Source of the DNA: Paracoccus sp. MBLB3053
GTDB taxonomy: Bacteria > Pseudomonadota > Alphaproteobacteria > Rhodobacterales > Rhodobacteraceae
DNA: 64,000 nucleotides
Assembly (NCBI RefSeq): GCF_031822435.1
Contig: NZ_JAVQLW010000001.1
Location: forward strand, 2,427,501 to 2,491,500
Direction: 5' to 3'
Shown here: positions 18,273 through 27,847 of the stretch, one piece after another
How positions within the stretch are numbered: the stretch's first letter is position 1
Layout: each line of letters opens with the position of its first letter
Position numbers and translations under genes: made by a program
Notes under the pieces: generated by a model
The model's database searches: none
Told to the model about the DNA's origin: nothing
Seen by the model: only the letters and a program-made list of their open reading frames with translations

Positions 18273-18911
18273 ATGACGCCCGAGATCCAGTCGCAGAAAA
18301 GCCGCGCCCTTTGCGAACTTGCCCCCGTCATTCCGGTTCTGGTCGTGTCCGATGCTTCGCGGGCCGAGGGATTGGCGAGTGCACTTGTCGCCGGCGGGCT
18401 TCCGGTGCTTGAAGTGACCCTCCGCACCCCGGCAGCGCTCGACGTGATCCGGGAAATGTCCAAGGTCGCGGGGGGGCATGTCGGCGCTGGCACCGTGCTT
18501 AGCCCCGATGACGCGAAGCGGGCAAAGGATGCGGGCGCAAGTTTCGCAGTAGCGCCCGGCGCAACGGACCGGCTGGTTCATGCCTGCGAGGAGATTGGTC
18601 TGCCACTTCTGCCTGGCGCCGTCACGGCGTCCGAGGTGATGCGGGCAATGGAATACGGCTATTCGATGCTGAAATTCTTTCCGGCCGAGGCCGCTGGCGG
18701 CGCGAAATCGCTCAAGGCGCTTGCGGGGCCCCTGCCCCAGGTCAGCTTCTGCCCGACGGGTGGCGTGACGCCCACCAATGCGGCAGACTATCTTGCCCTG
18801 CCCAATGTCATCTGCGTGGGTGGTAGCTGGATCTCGCCAGATGCGGATGTGGCCGCCGGCAACTGGCAAGCGATCGAACAGCGCGCGCGGGAGGCCGCAT
18901 CCCTTCGATGA
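18273..18911 (+). CDS. eda: 2-dehydro-3-deoxy-phosphogluconate (KDPG) aldolase
   Basis: A 212-aa class I aldolase that splits KDPG into pyruvate and glyceraldehyde 3-phosphate, the last Entner-Doudoroff step, and often also acts on KHG. General base E47 (LEVTLRT) and Schiff-base lysine K134 (MLKFFPAE) are seen, with GAGTVLSP and CPTGGVTP. An AAGGACAG SD precedes the ATG. No edd, zwf or pgl is in the window. The MFS gene overlaps it by 4 bp. Confidence 0.95.
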   Translation: MTPEIQSQKSRALCELAPVIPVLVVSDASRAEGLASALVAGGLPVLEVTLRTPAALDVIREMSKVAGGHVGAGTVLSPDDAKRAKDAGASFAVAPGATDRLVHACEEIGLPLLPGAVTASEVMRAMEYGYSMLKFFPAEAAGGAKSLKALAGPLPQVSFCPTGGVTPTNAADYLALPNVICVGGSWISPDADVAAGNWQAIEQRAREAASLR

Positions 18912-20131
18912 CGGACGTGGCGGAGGTCATGCAGCACCGTCGCGCCTGGCGCAATATCGTCGTTCTTATCGTCGCGCAGGCTACGCTCGGTGCGCAGCTT
19001 TCGATGATCTTCATCGTCGGTGGCCTGACCGGCCAGATGCTGAGCCCGAACCCCTGCATCGCGACGCTACCATTGTCGATGCTCGTTCTTGGCTCTGCCC
19101 TTTCGGCACGACCGCTGGCGGGTTTCATGGCCCGCCATGGCAGACGTGCAGGGTTTCTGCTTGCCTGCGCCATTTCTGCACTTGGCGCCGGGCTTGCCGC
19201 CTGGTCGATGATTTCGGGCAATTTCTGGCTGTTCACGCTAAGCGGTCTGTTCACCGGCGCCTACATGGCCGCGCAGGGCTTCTTCCGATTTGCCGCAACG
19301 GATTGCGCTCCTCCCGAGATGCAATCGCGCGCAATCTCATGGGTGCTGGCGGGTGGGCTTGTGGCGGCCTTCACCGGCCCTGCGCTGGTGCGCATGACTG
19401 CCGAACTGACCGCAGTGCCCTTTCTTGCCACCTATGCCACGATCGTCGGATTGAACCTGCTTGCGCCGATCATTTTCGCCTTTCTCGACATCCCGAAGCC
19501 CGCTTCGCGGGCGCATGATTCTCCGCGCGGGCGCAGTTTCGGCGAGTTGAGCCGCGATCCGCAAATCCTCGTCGCAGTAATATGTGCGATGGTGTCCTAC
19601 GCGCTGATGAATCTGGTGATGACCTCGGCCCCGCTCGCGATCGTGGGTTGCGGCTTTCACACTTCTGACGCTGCAAACATCGTGTCGGGCCATGTGCTTG
19701 CCATGTTCGCCCCTTCATTCTTCACCGGACACTTGATCGCACGGTTCGGGGCCTCACGGATCGTCATGCTGGGTCTGGTGATCCTTGCGGGTGCGGGGGC
19801 AGTCGCTCTGTCGGGCGTCGAACTCACGCATTTCTATGCCACGATGATCCTCCTCGGGCTTGGCTGGAACTTCGGCTTCATCGGCGCGACCTCGATGCTG
19901 ACCCGCGCCTATCGCCCCGAAGAACGGGAACGCGTCCAGGGCCTGAACGATGCTGCCGTGTTTGGCGGCGTGTTCCTTGCCTCGCTTTCGTCGGGTGGGC
20001 TCATGAACTGCATGGGCGGTTCCGCGCAAACCGGCTGGAGCGCCGTGAACCTTGCCATGTTGCCCTTCCTCGTTCTCGCCGGCGGGGCGCTGCTGTGGCT
20101 GATGCTGCGCCCCCGAAGGCTGGCCAACTGA
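18908..20131 (+). CDS. MFS transporter
   Basis: A 407-aa membrane protein with about 12 hydrophobic segments. The loop after helix 2-3 reads RPLAGFMARHGRRAGF, a variant of the MFS loop motif. The substrate is unknown. It is ATGA-coupled to eda, which might suggest a sugar acid, but the link is only positional. It converges on xseA with 20 bp between the stops and no obvious terminator. Confidence 0.85.
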   Translation: MTDVAEVMQHRRAWRNIVVLIVAQATLGAQLSMIFIVGGLTGQMLSPNPCIATLPLSMLVLGSALSARPLAGFMARHGRRAGFLLACAISALGAGLAAWSMISGNFWLFTLSGLFTGAYMAAQGFFRFAATDCAPPEMQSRAISWVLAGGLVAAFTGPALVRMTAELTAVPFLATYATIVGLNLLAPIIFAFLDIPKPASRAHDSPRGRSFGELSRDPQILVAVICAMVSYALMNLVMTSAPLAIVGCGFHTSDAANIVSGHVLAMFAPSFFTGHLIARFGASRIVMLGLVILAGAGAVALSGVELTHFYATMILLGLGWNFGFIGATSMLTRAYRPEERERVQGLNDAAVFGGVFLASLSSGGLMNCMGGSAQTGWSAVNLAMLPFLVLAGGALLWLMLRPRRLAN

Positions 20132-20151
20132 GCCATCCTTCGGTCAGCGGA

Positions 20152-21717
20152 TCAGAACAGCGACTTCTGTCCGCCGCTCGGAGAGTCTTTCCGGGTCGAG
20201 GATCGCGAAGGCGGGCCTTCCGGCCGCGCGCCAATTCTGCCATCCGCGAACTCGATTTCGAATCGCGGCGTTTGCTGGGCCTCCTGCGCGGTGGTGACAA
20301 GCCCGCCGGAGGCATGGACGACCGCAAACCCGCGGCGCAATGTCTCGGTATAGCCCAGGGTCTGACGCAGTCGGTCGATACGTTCCAGCAAGTCGCGACG
20401 CGGCGCGAGGATACGCGCCCGGGCCGCGTCGAGACGGCGTGCAAGCACAGCCACCGCCACCCGGTCGCGCTGGGTGTTGCGCGCGGCGTCGGCAAGCATC
20501 CGCGTCCGGGCGCGGACCAGACGCGCGCCCAGTTCCTCGAACCGATCGCGACGGCGCGCGACATCGCGAACAAGGACTAGCGGCAGGCGGCGGGACTGCT
20601 CATCCAGGCGTTCGCGGCGGTTGCGCATATTACCGCGCAAGGAAGACAGCGAAAGCGGCAACGCATTCAGACGCTCACGCCGCATCCGTACGAAGCCGCG
20701 CAGGGCAGGTTCGAGCCGCTCGCCAATCAGGTCGAAGCGCTGGCGCGCGGGTGCTGTCAGAGCCTGTGGGCGCCCTAGTGCCCGGGCCAGATCCGTCAGT
20801 CGCTGGCGCTGGCGTTGATGCTGCGACTGACTCGCGCGGATCATGCGCGCAGCACTTTCATTCAAGCGCGCCGCCAGTTCTGCCCGAACGGGAACCGCGA
20901 TCTCGGCAGCGGCGGTCGGGGTCGGTGCACGCCGGTCCGAGGCAAAATCAATAAGCGTGGTATCCGTCTCGTGACCCACGGCCGAGATCAGGGGAATCCG
21001 GCTTGCCGCCGCAGCGCGCACCACGGATTCTTCGTTGAAGCCCCAAAGATCCTCGAGGCTGCCCCCGCCACGCGCCACGATGATCAGGTCAGGGCGCGGA
21101 ATAACCCCTGCCGGATCAAGCGCGTTGAACCCCTGGATCGCGGCCGTGACCTGAGGCGCGCAAGCCTCGCCCTGTACCGCGACGGGCCAGATCACCACGC
21201 GGGTCGGAAAGCGATCACGCAGCCTGTGCAGGATGTCGCGGATCACGGCGCCCGAGGGAGAGGTGACAACCCCGATCACCCGAGGTAAATAAGGCAGCGC
21301 CCGCTTGCGGGTTTCGTCGAAAAGCCCTTCGGCGGCCAGTGCCTTGCGGCGTTTTTCCAGCATCATCATCAGCGCGCCTGCACCGGCGGGCTCGATTTCG
21401 TCGACAATCAGCTGGTATTTCGACTGGCCCGGAAAGGTGGTGAGGCGGCCGGTGGCGATGACCTCGATCCCCTCTTCCGGGCGTGTCGCGAGCCGCGCCG
21501 CCTGCCCTTTCCAGGTCACTGCCGCGATCACGGAACGATCGTCCTTGAGATCGAAATAGAGATGCCCCGAACCTGGGCGCGACACGCGACCGATCTCGCC
21601 GCGCACGCGAACACGGCCGAACTCCCCTTCGAGAACGCGTTTGACCGCCCCCGAAATCTCGGAAACCGTATATTCATGCGCATTGTTGCCCGCGGGCTCG
21701 TCTTCGAACAGTTCCAT
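20152..21717 (-). CDS. xseA: exodeoxyribonuclease VII large subunit
   Basis: A 521-aa subunit of ExoVII, which degrades single-stranded DNA to oligonucleotides with XseB. The N-terminal OB domain (EYTVSEISGAVKRVLEGEFG, GHLYFDLKD) is followed by the catalytic domain with LPRVIGVVTSPSGAVIRDILHRL, ARGGGSLEDLWGFNEE and SAVGHETDTTLIDFASD, then a long Arg-rich coiled coil. The ATG at 21717 opens the family N-terminus; the frame stays open far upstream only as a shadow of divergent purD. SD is poor. xseB is not here. Confidence 0.96.
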   Translation of the reverse strand: MELFEDEPAGNNAHEYTVSEISGAVKRVLEGEFGRVRVRGEIGRVSRPGSGHLYFDLKDDRSVIAAVTWKGQAARLATRPEEGIEVIATGRLTTFPGQSKYQLIVDEIEPAGAGALMMMLEKRRKALAAEGLFDETRKRALPYLPRVIGVVTSPSGAVIRDILHRLRDRFPTRVVIWPVAVQGEACAPQVTAAIQGFNALDPAGVIPRPDLIIVARGGGSLEDLWGFNEESVVRAAAASRIPLISAVGHETDTTLIDFASDRRAPTPTAAAEIAVPVRAELAARLNESAARMIRASQSQHQRQRQRLTDLARALGRPQALTAPARQRFDLIGERLEPALRGFVRMRRERLNALPLSLSSLRGNMRNRRERLDEQSRRLPLVLVRDVARRRDRFEELGARLVRARTRMLADAARNTQRDRVAVAVLARRLDAARARILAPRRDLLERIDRLRQTLGYTETLRRGFAVVHASGGLVTTAQEAQQTPRFEIEFADGRIGARPEGPPSRSSTRKDSPSGGQKSLF

Positions 21718-21824
21718 GCCATCGGTTCTGGCCCGCCCTGCCGACGGGTTCAAGGGAAGTTTCGGATTGATCCCGAGCAGGCCAGTTTCTATGAGGCGCC
21801 TGTAACCAGCAAAGGGGCCTGCGC

Positions 21825-23087
21825 ATGAATATCCTGATCCTCGGCAGTGGCGGACGCGAACATGCGCTGGCTTGGGCAATTCGGCAAAACCCGAAATGCG
21901 ACCGGCTGTTCGTTGCGCCGGGCAACGCGGGGATGGAGCCCCTGGCAGAGCTGGCCGATCTTGACATCCTGTCGGGCAGCGCCGTGATCGGCTTCTGCGA
22001 GGAAAATGCGATCGACCTCGTTGTGATCGGACCAGAAGCGCCGCTTGCCGCGGGCGTGGCAGATGACCTGCGTGCGGCGGGTATCCTCGCCTTTGGACCT
22101 TCGGCCGCCGCAGCACGGCTTGAAGCCTCGAAAAGCTTCACCAAGGAAATCTGCGATGCCTGCGCCGCACCCACGGCTGCCTGGGCGCGCTTTGATGCCG
22201 CTGAGCCAGCGCGTTCCTATATTGCCGAAAAGGGTGCCCCCATCGTGGTCAAGGCCGATGGTCTCGCGGCCGGCAAGGGCGTGACCGTTGCCATGACCGA
22301 AGCCGAGGCGATCGCCGCGATCGACGACGCGTTTGGTGGAGCCTTTGGCGATGCAGGTGCCGAAGTCGTCATCGAGGAGTTCATGTCGGGCGAGGAAGCC
22401 AGCTTCTTCATCCTCTGCGATGGCAAGGACTGCCTGCCCATCGGCACGGCTCAGGACCACAAGCGGGTGGGCGACGGCGATACTGGCCCGAATACCGGGG
22501 GGATGGGCGCTTATTCCCCTGCCCCGATTCTCTCGCAGGAAATTCAGGACGCGGTCATGGCCGAGATTGTCCGCCCGACAGTGGTCGAAATGGCGCGGCG
22601 CGGCACGCCCTTCCAGGGGATACTATATGCCGGTCTGATGATCGAGAACGGCCGCGCGCGGCTGGTGGAATACAATGTCCGCTTCGGCGACCCTGAATGC
22701 CAGGTGCTGATGATGCGCCTGGGCGCTCAGGCGCTTGACCTCATCCTTGCCTGCGCCGAAGGGCGTCTGGCAGAAACTGCCGTGACCTGGGCCGATGACC
22801 ACGCGCTGACGGTTGTCATGGCCGCCAAGGGCTATCCCGGCAGCTACGAGAAGGGCAGCGAAATAGCCAATCTCGAGACCGTGGCCGAAGATTCCGCTCA
22901 TATGGTTTTCCACGCCGGAACCACGCGCAAGGACGGCAGGATCGTCGCAAACGGCGGTCGGGTCCTTGCGGCAACCGGCCGGGGCGCGACACTGGCCGAA
23001 GCCCACGCCCGCGCATATGAACTCGCCGACGGGATCGAATGGTCGGGCGGCTTCTACAGGCGCGACATAGGCTGGCGCGCCCTTTGA
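21825..23087 (+). CDS. purD: phosphoribosylamine--glycine ligase
   Basis: A 420-aa ATP-grasp enzyme of purine synthesis joining glycine to phosphoribosylamine. The N-terminus NILILGSGGREHALAWA, ATP-lid region IVVKADGLAAGKGVTVA, DHKRVGDGDTGPNTGGMGAYSPAP and YNVRFGDPECQ are all canonical. AAAGGGG precedes the ATG. It is divergent from xseA, 107 bp apart, and ends at two hairpins. Confidence 0.98.
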   Translation: MNILILGSGGREHALAWAIRQNPKCDRLFVAPGNAGMEPLAELADLDILSGSAVIGFCEENAIDLVVIGPEAPLAAGVADDLRAAGILAFGPSAAAARLEASKSFTKEICDACAAPTAAWARFDAAEPARSYIAEKGAPIVVKADGLAAGKGVTVAMTEAEAIAAIDDAFGGAFGDAGAEVVIEEFMSGEEASFFILCDGKDCLPIGTAQDHKRVGDGDTGPNTGGMGAYSPAPILSQEIQDAVMAEIVRPTVVEMARRGTPFQGILYAGLMIENGRARLVEYNVRFGDPECQVLMMRLGAQALDLILACAEGRLAETAVTWADDHALTVVMAAKGYPGSYEKGSEIANLETVAEDSAHMVFHAGTTRKDGRIVANGGRVLAATGRGATLAEAHARAYELADGIEWSGGFYRRDIGWRAL

Positions 23088-23156
23088 GCCCGCGCAGAGA
23101 CGGGCTTTCATCCATGGTTTTCCCAGGACGGGCGGCGCATCGTTGCGCCGTCTTTT
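23087..23156 (+). terminator. tandem terminator hairpins after purD
   Basis: Hairpin 1 is AGCCCG/CGGGCT (23087-23092 and 23101-23106), beginning inside the purD stop codon and followed by TTCA. Hairpin 2 is GGCGGCGCA/TGCGCCGTC (23131-23139 and 23144-23152, one G-T wobble) with a TCGT loop, followed by TTTT. The second is the stronger intrinsic terminator and isolates purD from the leuA leader. Confidence 0.85.
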
Positions 23157-23200
23157 CGCTTGGCGCGACAGAAAATTGCTGACCAAGCGTGATTTCGGTC

Positions 23201-23230
23201 TTTTCAAGTCCTTCCAGCCGGCCTTATAGT
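23201..23230 (+). promoter_or_regulatory. putative leuA leader promoter
   Basis: TTTTCA (23201-23206) and TATAGT (23225-23230) are separated by 18 bp and lie between the purD terminators and the leader ORF. Transcription would start about 7 nt after the -10 box, at or next to the A of the leader ATG (23238). No other good sigma-70-like pair is apparent in the gap. Prediction from sequence only. Confidence 0.45.
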
Positions 23231-23237
23231 CCGCGCC

Positions 23238-23336
23238 ATGACTCGGACGCGACACATCGCCACTGCTCGGGACGCGCAAATCGGCGCGCGTTTCTCCGTG
23301 AGCCTCCGCGGTCTCCTCCTTCTTACGCTGCGCTGA
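23238..23336 (+). CDS. leuL: leuA leader peptide (Leu-rich attenuator ORF)
   Basis: A 32-codon ORF whose end reads S-L-R-G-L-L-L-L-T-L-R-stop: six leucines in the last ten residues, with L26-L29 encoded by CTC CTC CTT CTT. It ends 70 bp before leuA. Leader peptides rich in the end-product amino acid are the known basis of attenuation of leu operons in proteobacteria. There is no SD upstream of the ATG, so translation may be leaderless; an in-frame GTG at 23298 is an alternative start. The four-Leu run (23317-23324) is exactly complementary to the leuA SD. Confidence 0.75.
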   Translation: MTRTRHIATARDAQIGARFSVSLRGLLLLTLR

Positions 23337-23377
23337 GCGGGTCTCCGGGCCGCCGCTCAGTTTGGTTCGCGCCCGGA
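23333..23377 (+). promoter_or_regulatory. alternative hairpins of the leuA attenuator
   Basis: Hairpin A pairs CTGAGCGG (23333-23340, covering the leader stop codon) with CCGCTCAG (23353-23360) and is followed by TTTGGTT. Hairpin B pairs TCCGGGC (23344-23350, in the loop of A) with GCCCGGA (23371-23377). The two cannot form together without a pseudoknot. A ribosome at the end of the leader would melt A. The T-run after A is short, so termination may be partial or control may be translational. Confidence 0.6.
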
Positions 23378-23406
23378 CCTGAACAGCGAAAGAAGGATTC
23401 CCCGAC

Positions 23407-24969
23407 ATGACCGACAAGAACCGAGTTGTGATCTTTGACACCACACTGCGCGACGGCGAGCAATCGCCCGGCGCAACCATGACCCATGCCGAAAAGCTGG
23501 AAATCGCCCAGATGCTGGACGAGATGGGTGTCGACATCATCGAGGCCGGCTTCCCGATTGCCTCGGAAGGCGACTTCGCTGCGGTCAGCGAGATCGCCAA
23601 ACAGGCAAAGAACGCCGTGATCTGCGGCCTGGCACGCGCCCAGCTGCCCGATATCGACCGCTGCTGGGAGGCCGTGAAGCACGCCCGCCAGCCGCGCATC
23701 CATACCTTCATCGGCACATCGCCGCTGCATCGCGCCATTCCCAATCTGGATATGGACCAGATGGCTGAGCGCATCCACCAGACCGTGACGCACGCACGCA
23801 ACCTGTGCGATAACGTGCAATGGTCGCCGATGGACGCGACCCGGACCGAGCATGACTACCTGTGCCGCGTGGTCGAGATCGCGATCAAGGCCGGCGCCAC
23901 GACGATCAACATCCCCGATACCGTGGGCTATACCGCACCGCGCGAATCCGCCGCTCTGATCCAGATGCTGCTGGAACGCGTGCCGGGCGCGGATGACATC
24001 ATCTTCGCCACGCATTGCCATAACGATCTGGGCATGGCGACCGCGAACAGCCTTGCAGCCGTTGAAGCAGGCGCGCGCCAGATCGAATGCACGATCAACG
24101 GCCTGGGCGAGCGCGCGGGCAACACCGCGCTGGAAGAGGTCGTCATGGCCCTGAAGGTGCGCCATGACATCATGCCCTATGACACCGGCATCGACACGAC
24201 CAAGATCATGGGCATCTCGCGCCGCGTGAGCCAGGTCTCGGGCTTTGCGGTCCAATTCAACAAAGCGATCGTGGGAAAGAACGCCTTCCTGCACGAATCC
24301 GGCATCCATCAGGATGGCGTGCTGAAGAATGTCGAAACTTTCGAGATCATGCGCCCCGCCGATATCGGCCTGAACGAGGCCAATATCGTTCTGGGTAAGC
24401 ATTCGGGCCGCGCGGCACTGCGCTCAAAGCTGCATGATCTGGGCTACGAGGTGGGCGACAACCAACTGAAGGATGTCTTCGTGCGCTTCAAGGCGCTCGC
24501 GGACCGCAAGAAGGAAGTCTATGACGACGATCTCGTCGCGCTGATGCAGGACAGTGCCGCCAATACCGAAAACGACTATCTGCAGGTGAAGCACCTGCGC
24601 GTGGTCTGCGGCAGCGACGGGCAATCGGCTGACCTCACCATGATCGTCGGCGGCGAGGAAAAGACCGTCCATGCGACGGGCGACGGACCTGTTGATGCCT
24701 GCTTCAACGCCGTGAAGGCGATCTGGCCGCATCAGGCCGTGCTGCAACTCTATCAGGTCCATGCGGTCACCGAGGGCACGGACGCACAGGCGACCGTCAG
24801 CGTCCGCATGGAGGAAGAGGGCCGCATCGCCACCGGCCAGGCCGCCGATACCGACACGATCCTGGCGAGCGTCAAGGCCTATGTCGGCGCGCTGAACCGC
24901 CTCAAGGTCCGCCGCGAGATGGTGGGCGAAGGCGCCGACGCGAAACAGGTCAGCATGTATTCGCATTAG
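23407..24969 (+). CDS. leuA: 2-isopropylmalate synthase
   Basis: A 520-aa enzyme condensing acetyl-CoA with 2-oxoisovalerate, the first committed step of leucine synthesis. The HMGL-like barrel begins IFDTTLRDGEQSPG (R15, D16), and the metal ligands H203 and H205 lie in THCHNDLG. NGLGERAGN and the HESGIHQDG linker precede the C-terminal regulatory domain (about 390-520) that binds leucine. SD AAGAAGGA (23390-23397) ends 9 nt before the ATG. It is monocistronic: a leader lies upstream and a terminator directly after. Confidence 0.98.
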   Translation: MTDKNRVVIFDTTLRDGEQSPGATMTHAEKLEIAQMLDEMGVDIIEAGFPIASEGDFAAVSEIAKQAKNAVICGLARAQLPDIDRCWEAVKHARQPRIHTFIGTSPLHRAIPNLDMDQMAERIHQTVTHARNLCDNVQWSPMDATRTEHDYLCRVVEIAIKAGATTINIPDTVGYTAPRESAALIQMLLERVPGADDIIFATHCHNDLGMATANSLAAVEAGARQIECTINGLGERAGNTALEEVVMALKVRHDIMPYDTGIDTTKIMGISRRVSQVSGFAVQFNKAIVGKNAFLHESGIHQDGVLKNVETFEIMRPADIGLNEANIVLGKHSGRAALRSKLHDLGYEVGDNQLKDVFVRFKALADRKKEVYDDDLVALMQDSAANTENDYLQVKHLRVVCGSDGQSADLTMIVGGEEKTVHATGDGPVDACFNAVKAIWPHQAVLQLYQVHAVTEGTDAQATVSVRMEEEGRIATGQAADTDTILASVKAYVGALNRLKVRREMVGEGADAKQVSMYSH

Positions 24970-24993
24970 GCGATTCCGTAACGGGTTTCGAAC

Positions 24994-25020
24994 AGGGCGG
25001 CCCGATGGGTCGCCCTTTGT
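24994..25020 (+). terminator. Rho-independent terminator of leuA
   Basis: Stem AGGGCG/CGCCCT (24994-24999 and 25011-25016), continued inside by CCC-GAT-GGG, is followed by TTTGT. It lies 25 bp after the leuA stop. Confidence 0.85.
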
Positions 25021-26346
<1,326 letters not shown>

Positions 26347-26358
26347 TCGGGACAGGCT

Positions 26359-27321
26359 GTGGCACGCAAGGGCCCAGATTACGCGGCTCCGGTCCGGCGC
26401 ATCCTCGTTTCGCTTTTGGTCATCGCCCTGCTCGGCATCTTCCTTTTCTGGCAGATCGACAGCCCCCGGGCCGAGCGGTTGCGCGCGATTGTCATCGACA
26501 GGTTCGTGCCTGGCTTTGAATGGGTCATGGCCCCGGTGACACGGCTGAGCCGCATGGTCGCCGGCTTCGAATCCTATTCGCGCCTATACGAGCAGAACCA
26601 GGAACTGCGCCGCGAGCTGCAGAAGATGTCGGCCTGGAAAGAGGCTGCCGTCCAGCTTGAACAGGAAAACGCCAAGCTTCTGTCGCAGAACAGCGTCAGG
26701 ATCGATCCCGCGCTGACCTCGGTTTCGGGCGTGGTGCTGACCGATAGCGGCACTGCATTCCGGCAATCCGTCCTGCTCAATGTGGGAGCGCGCGATGGCA
26801 TCCTGGATGGCTGGGCGACGATGGACGGGCTTGGCCTTGTGGGCCGGATCTCGGGTGTGGGCGAAAGCACGAGCCGCGTGATGCTGCTTACCGATCCGTC
26901 CAGCAGGATCCCTGTCACCATCCAGCCGTCAGGCCAGCATGCATTGCTCAGTGGGGACAACACCTCATTTCCGGCGCTCGACTTCATCGAAAGTCCTGAA
27001 AACCTGCGCCCAGGGGATCGCGTCGTGAGTTCCGGCGATGGAGGCGTATTTCCGCCCGGGCTTCTGGTCGGGCAGGTCGCGCAGGCAAGCGATGGCAGGT
27101 TGAGGGTCAGGCTTGCGGCGGATTACGGGCGGCTTGAATTCCTGCGCGTTCTTCGAAGCCATCCTTCGGAACGACTGGCCGATACGGGGCTGCTTATCCC
27201 GCCGCCTCCGGCGGAGTTCATCGGACCGCCGCTGCCACCAACTATTGATATCGACCCCGCTGTAGCCGCACAACGCGCCGTCAACGCGGCCGAGGACGGA
27301 GCCGAGGCCGGAAATGATTGA
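26359..27321 (+). CDS. mreC: rod shape-determining protein MreC
   Basis: A 320-aa bitopic protein with a short cytoplasmic N-terminus, one transmembrane helix (about 15-32), a periplasmic coiled coil (about 70-110) and a beta-rich core (GVVLTDSGTAFRQSVLLNVGARDG, GLVGRISGVGESTSRVMLLTDPSSRIPV). It scaffolds PBP2-RodA. A Pro-rich C-terminal tail (about 275-305) is typical of the alphaproteobacterial form. The start is GTG. It overlaps mreD by 8 bp. Confidence 0.94.
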   Translation: MARKGPDYAAPVRRILVSLLVIALLGIFLFWQIDSPRAERLRAIVIDRFVPGFEWVMAPVTRLSRMVAGFESYSRLYEQNQELRRELQKMSAWKEAAVQLEQENAKLLSQNSVRIDPALTSVSGVVLTDSGTAFRQSVLLNVGARDGILDGWATMDGLGLVGRISGVGESTSRVMLLTDPSSRIPVTIQPSGQHALLSGDNTSFPALDFIESPENLRPGDRVVSSGDGGVFPPGLLVGQVAQASDGRLRVRLAADYGRLEFLRVLRSHPSERLADTGLLIPPPPAEFIGPPLPPTIDIDPAVAAQRAVNAAEDGAEAGND

Positions 27322-27844
27322 AACGGCCCGGCGCAAGCGGCTTGCCGGGCGCGGTCTCTTTATCGTGCTTTTCCTCGCGATCCTGTTCCTGCGCCTGATG
27401 CCGCTCAATCCCGGGCAGGTGGTCTGGCCTGGGCCGGACATCTCGCTTTGCCTCACCCTTGCCTGGGTGCTTCGACGCCCCGACCATGCGCCCGTCCTGA
27501 TCATCGCCCTGCTCTTCCTGATCGAGGACATCATGCTGTTCAGGCCGCTGGGTCTCTGGACGGCGATCGTCGTGATGGGCAGCGAGGCCGCACGTTCGCG
27601 CGAGTTGCGTTGGCGCGAGCTGCCGTTCATGGTTGAATGGTTGCGGGTGGCCATGCTGATGGCGATGCTGATGCTGGGATACCGGATCGTGCTTGCGGTC
27701 TTTTTCCTGCCGATGCCTCCGCTGGGTCAGGTGATCCTGCAATTCATCGCCACGACGGCCGCCTATCCGATCGTCGTCGGACTGCTGCGCTGGCCCCTTG
27801 GCCTGCGACGCGGACTGTCGGAAGCTGACACGAGGTATCGCTGA
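27314..27844 (+). CDS. mreD: rod shape-determining protein MreD
   Basis: A 176-aa protein with about five membrane helices. After the basic N-terminus comes LFIVLFLAILFLRLMPL, then PDISLCLTLAWVLRRPDHAPVLIIALLFLIEDI, the most conserved MreD region. It is the small integral-membrane part of the elongasome. It starts inside the end of mreC and is followed by mrdA after 3 bp. Confidence 0.92.
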   Translation: MIETARRKRLAGRGLFIVLFLAILFLRLMPLNPGQVVWPGPDISLCLTLAWVLRRPDHAPVLIIALLFLIEDIMLFRPLGLWTAIVVMGSEAARSRELRWRELPFMVEWLRVAMLMAMLMLGYRIVLAVFFLPMPPLGQVILQFIATTAAYPIVVGLLRWPLGLRRGLSEADTRYR

Positions 27845-27847
27845 ACC

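Noticed and set aside
21718..22116. Long upstream extension of xseA
   Set aside because: It overlaps divergent purD and has no similarity to the family N-terminus, which begins at 21717.
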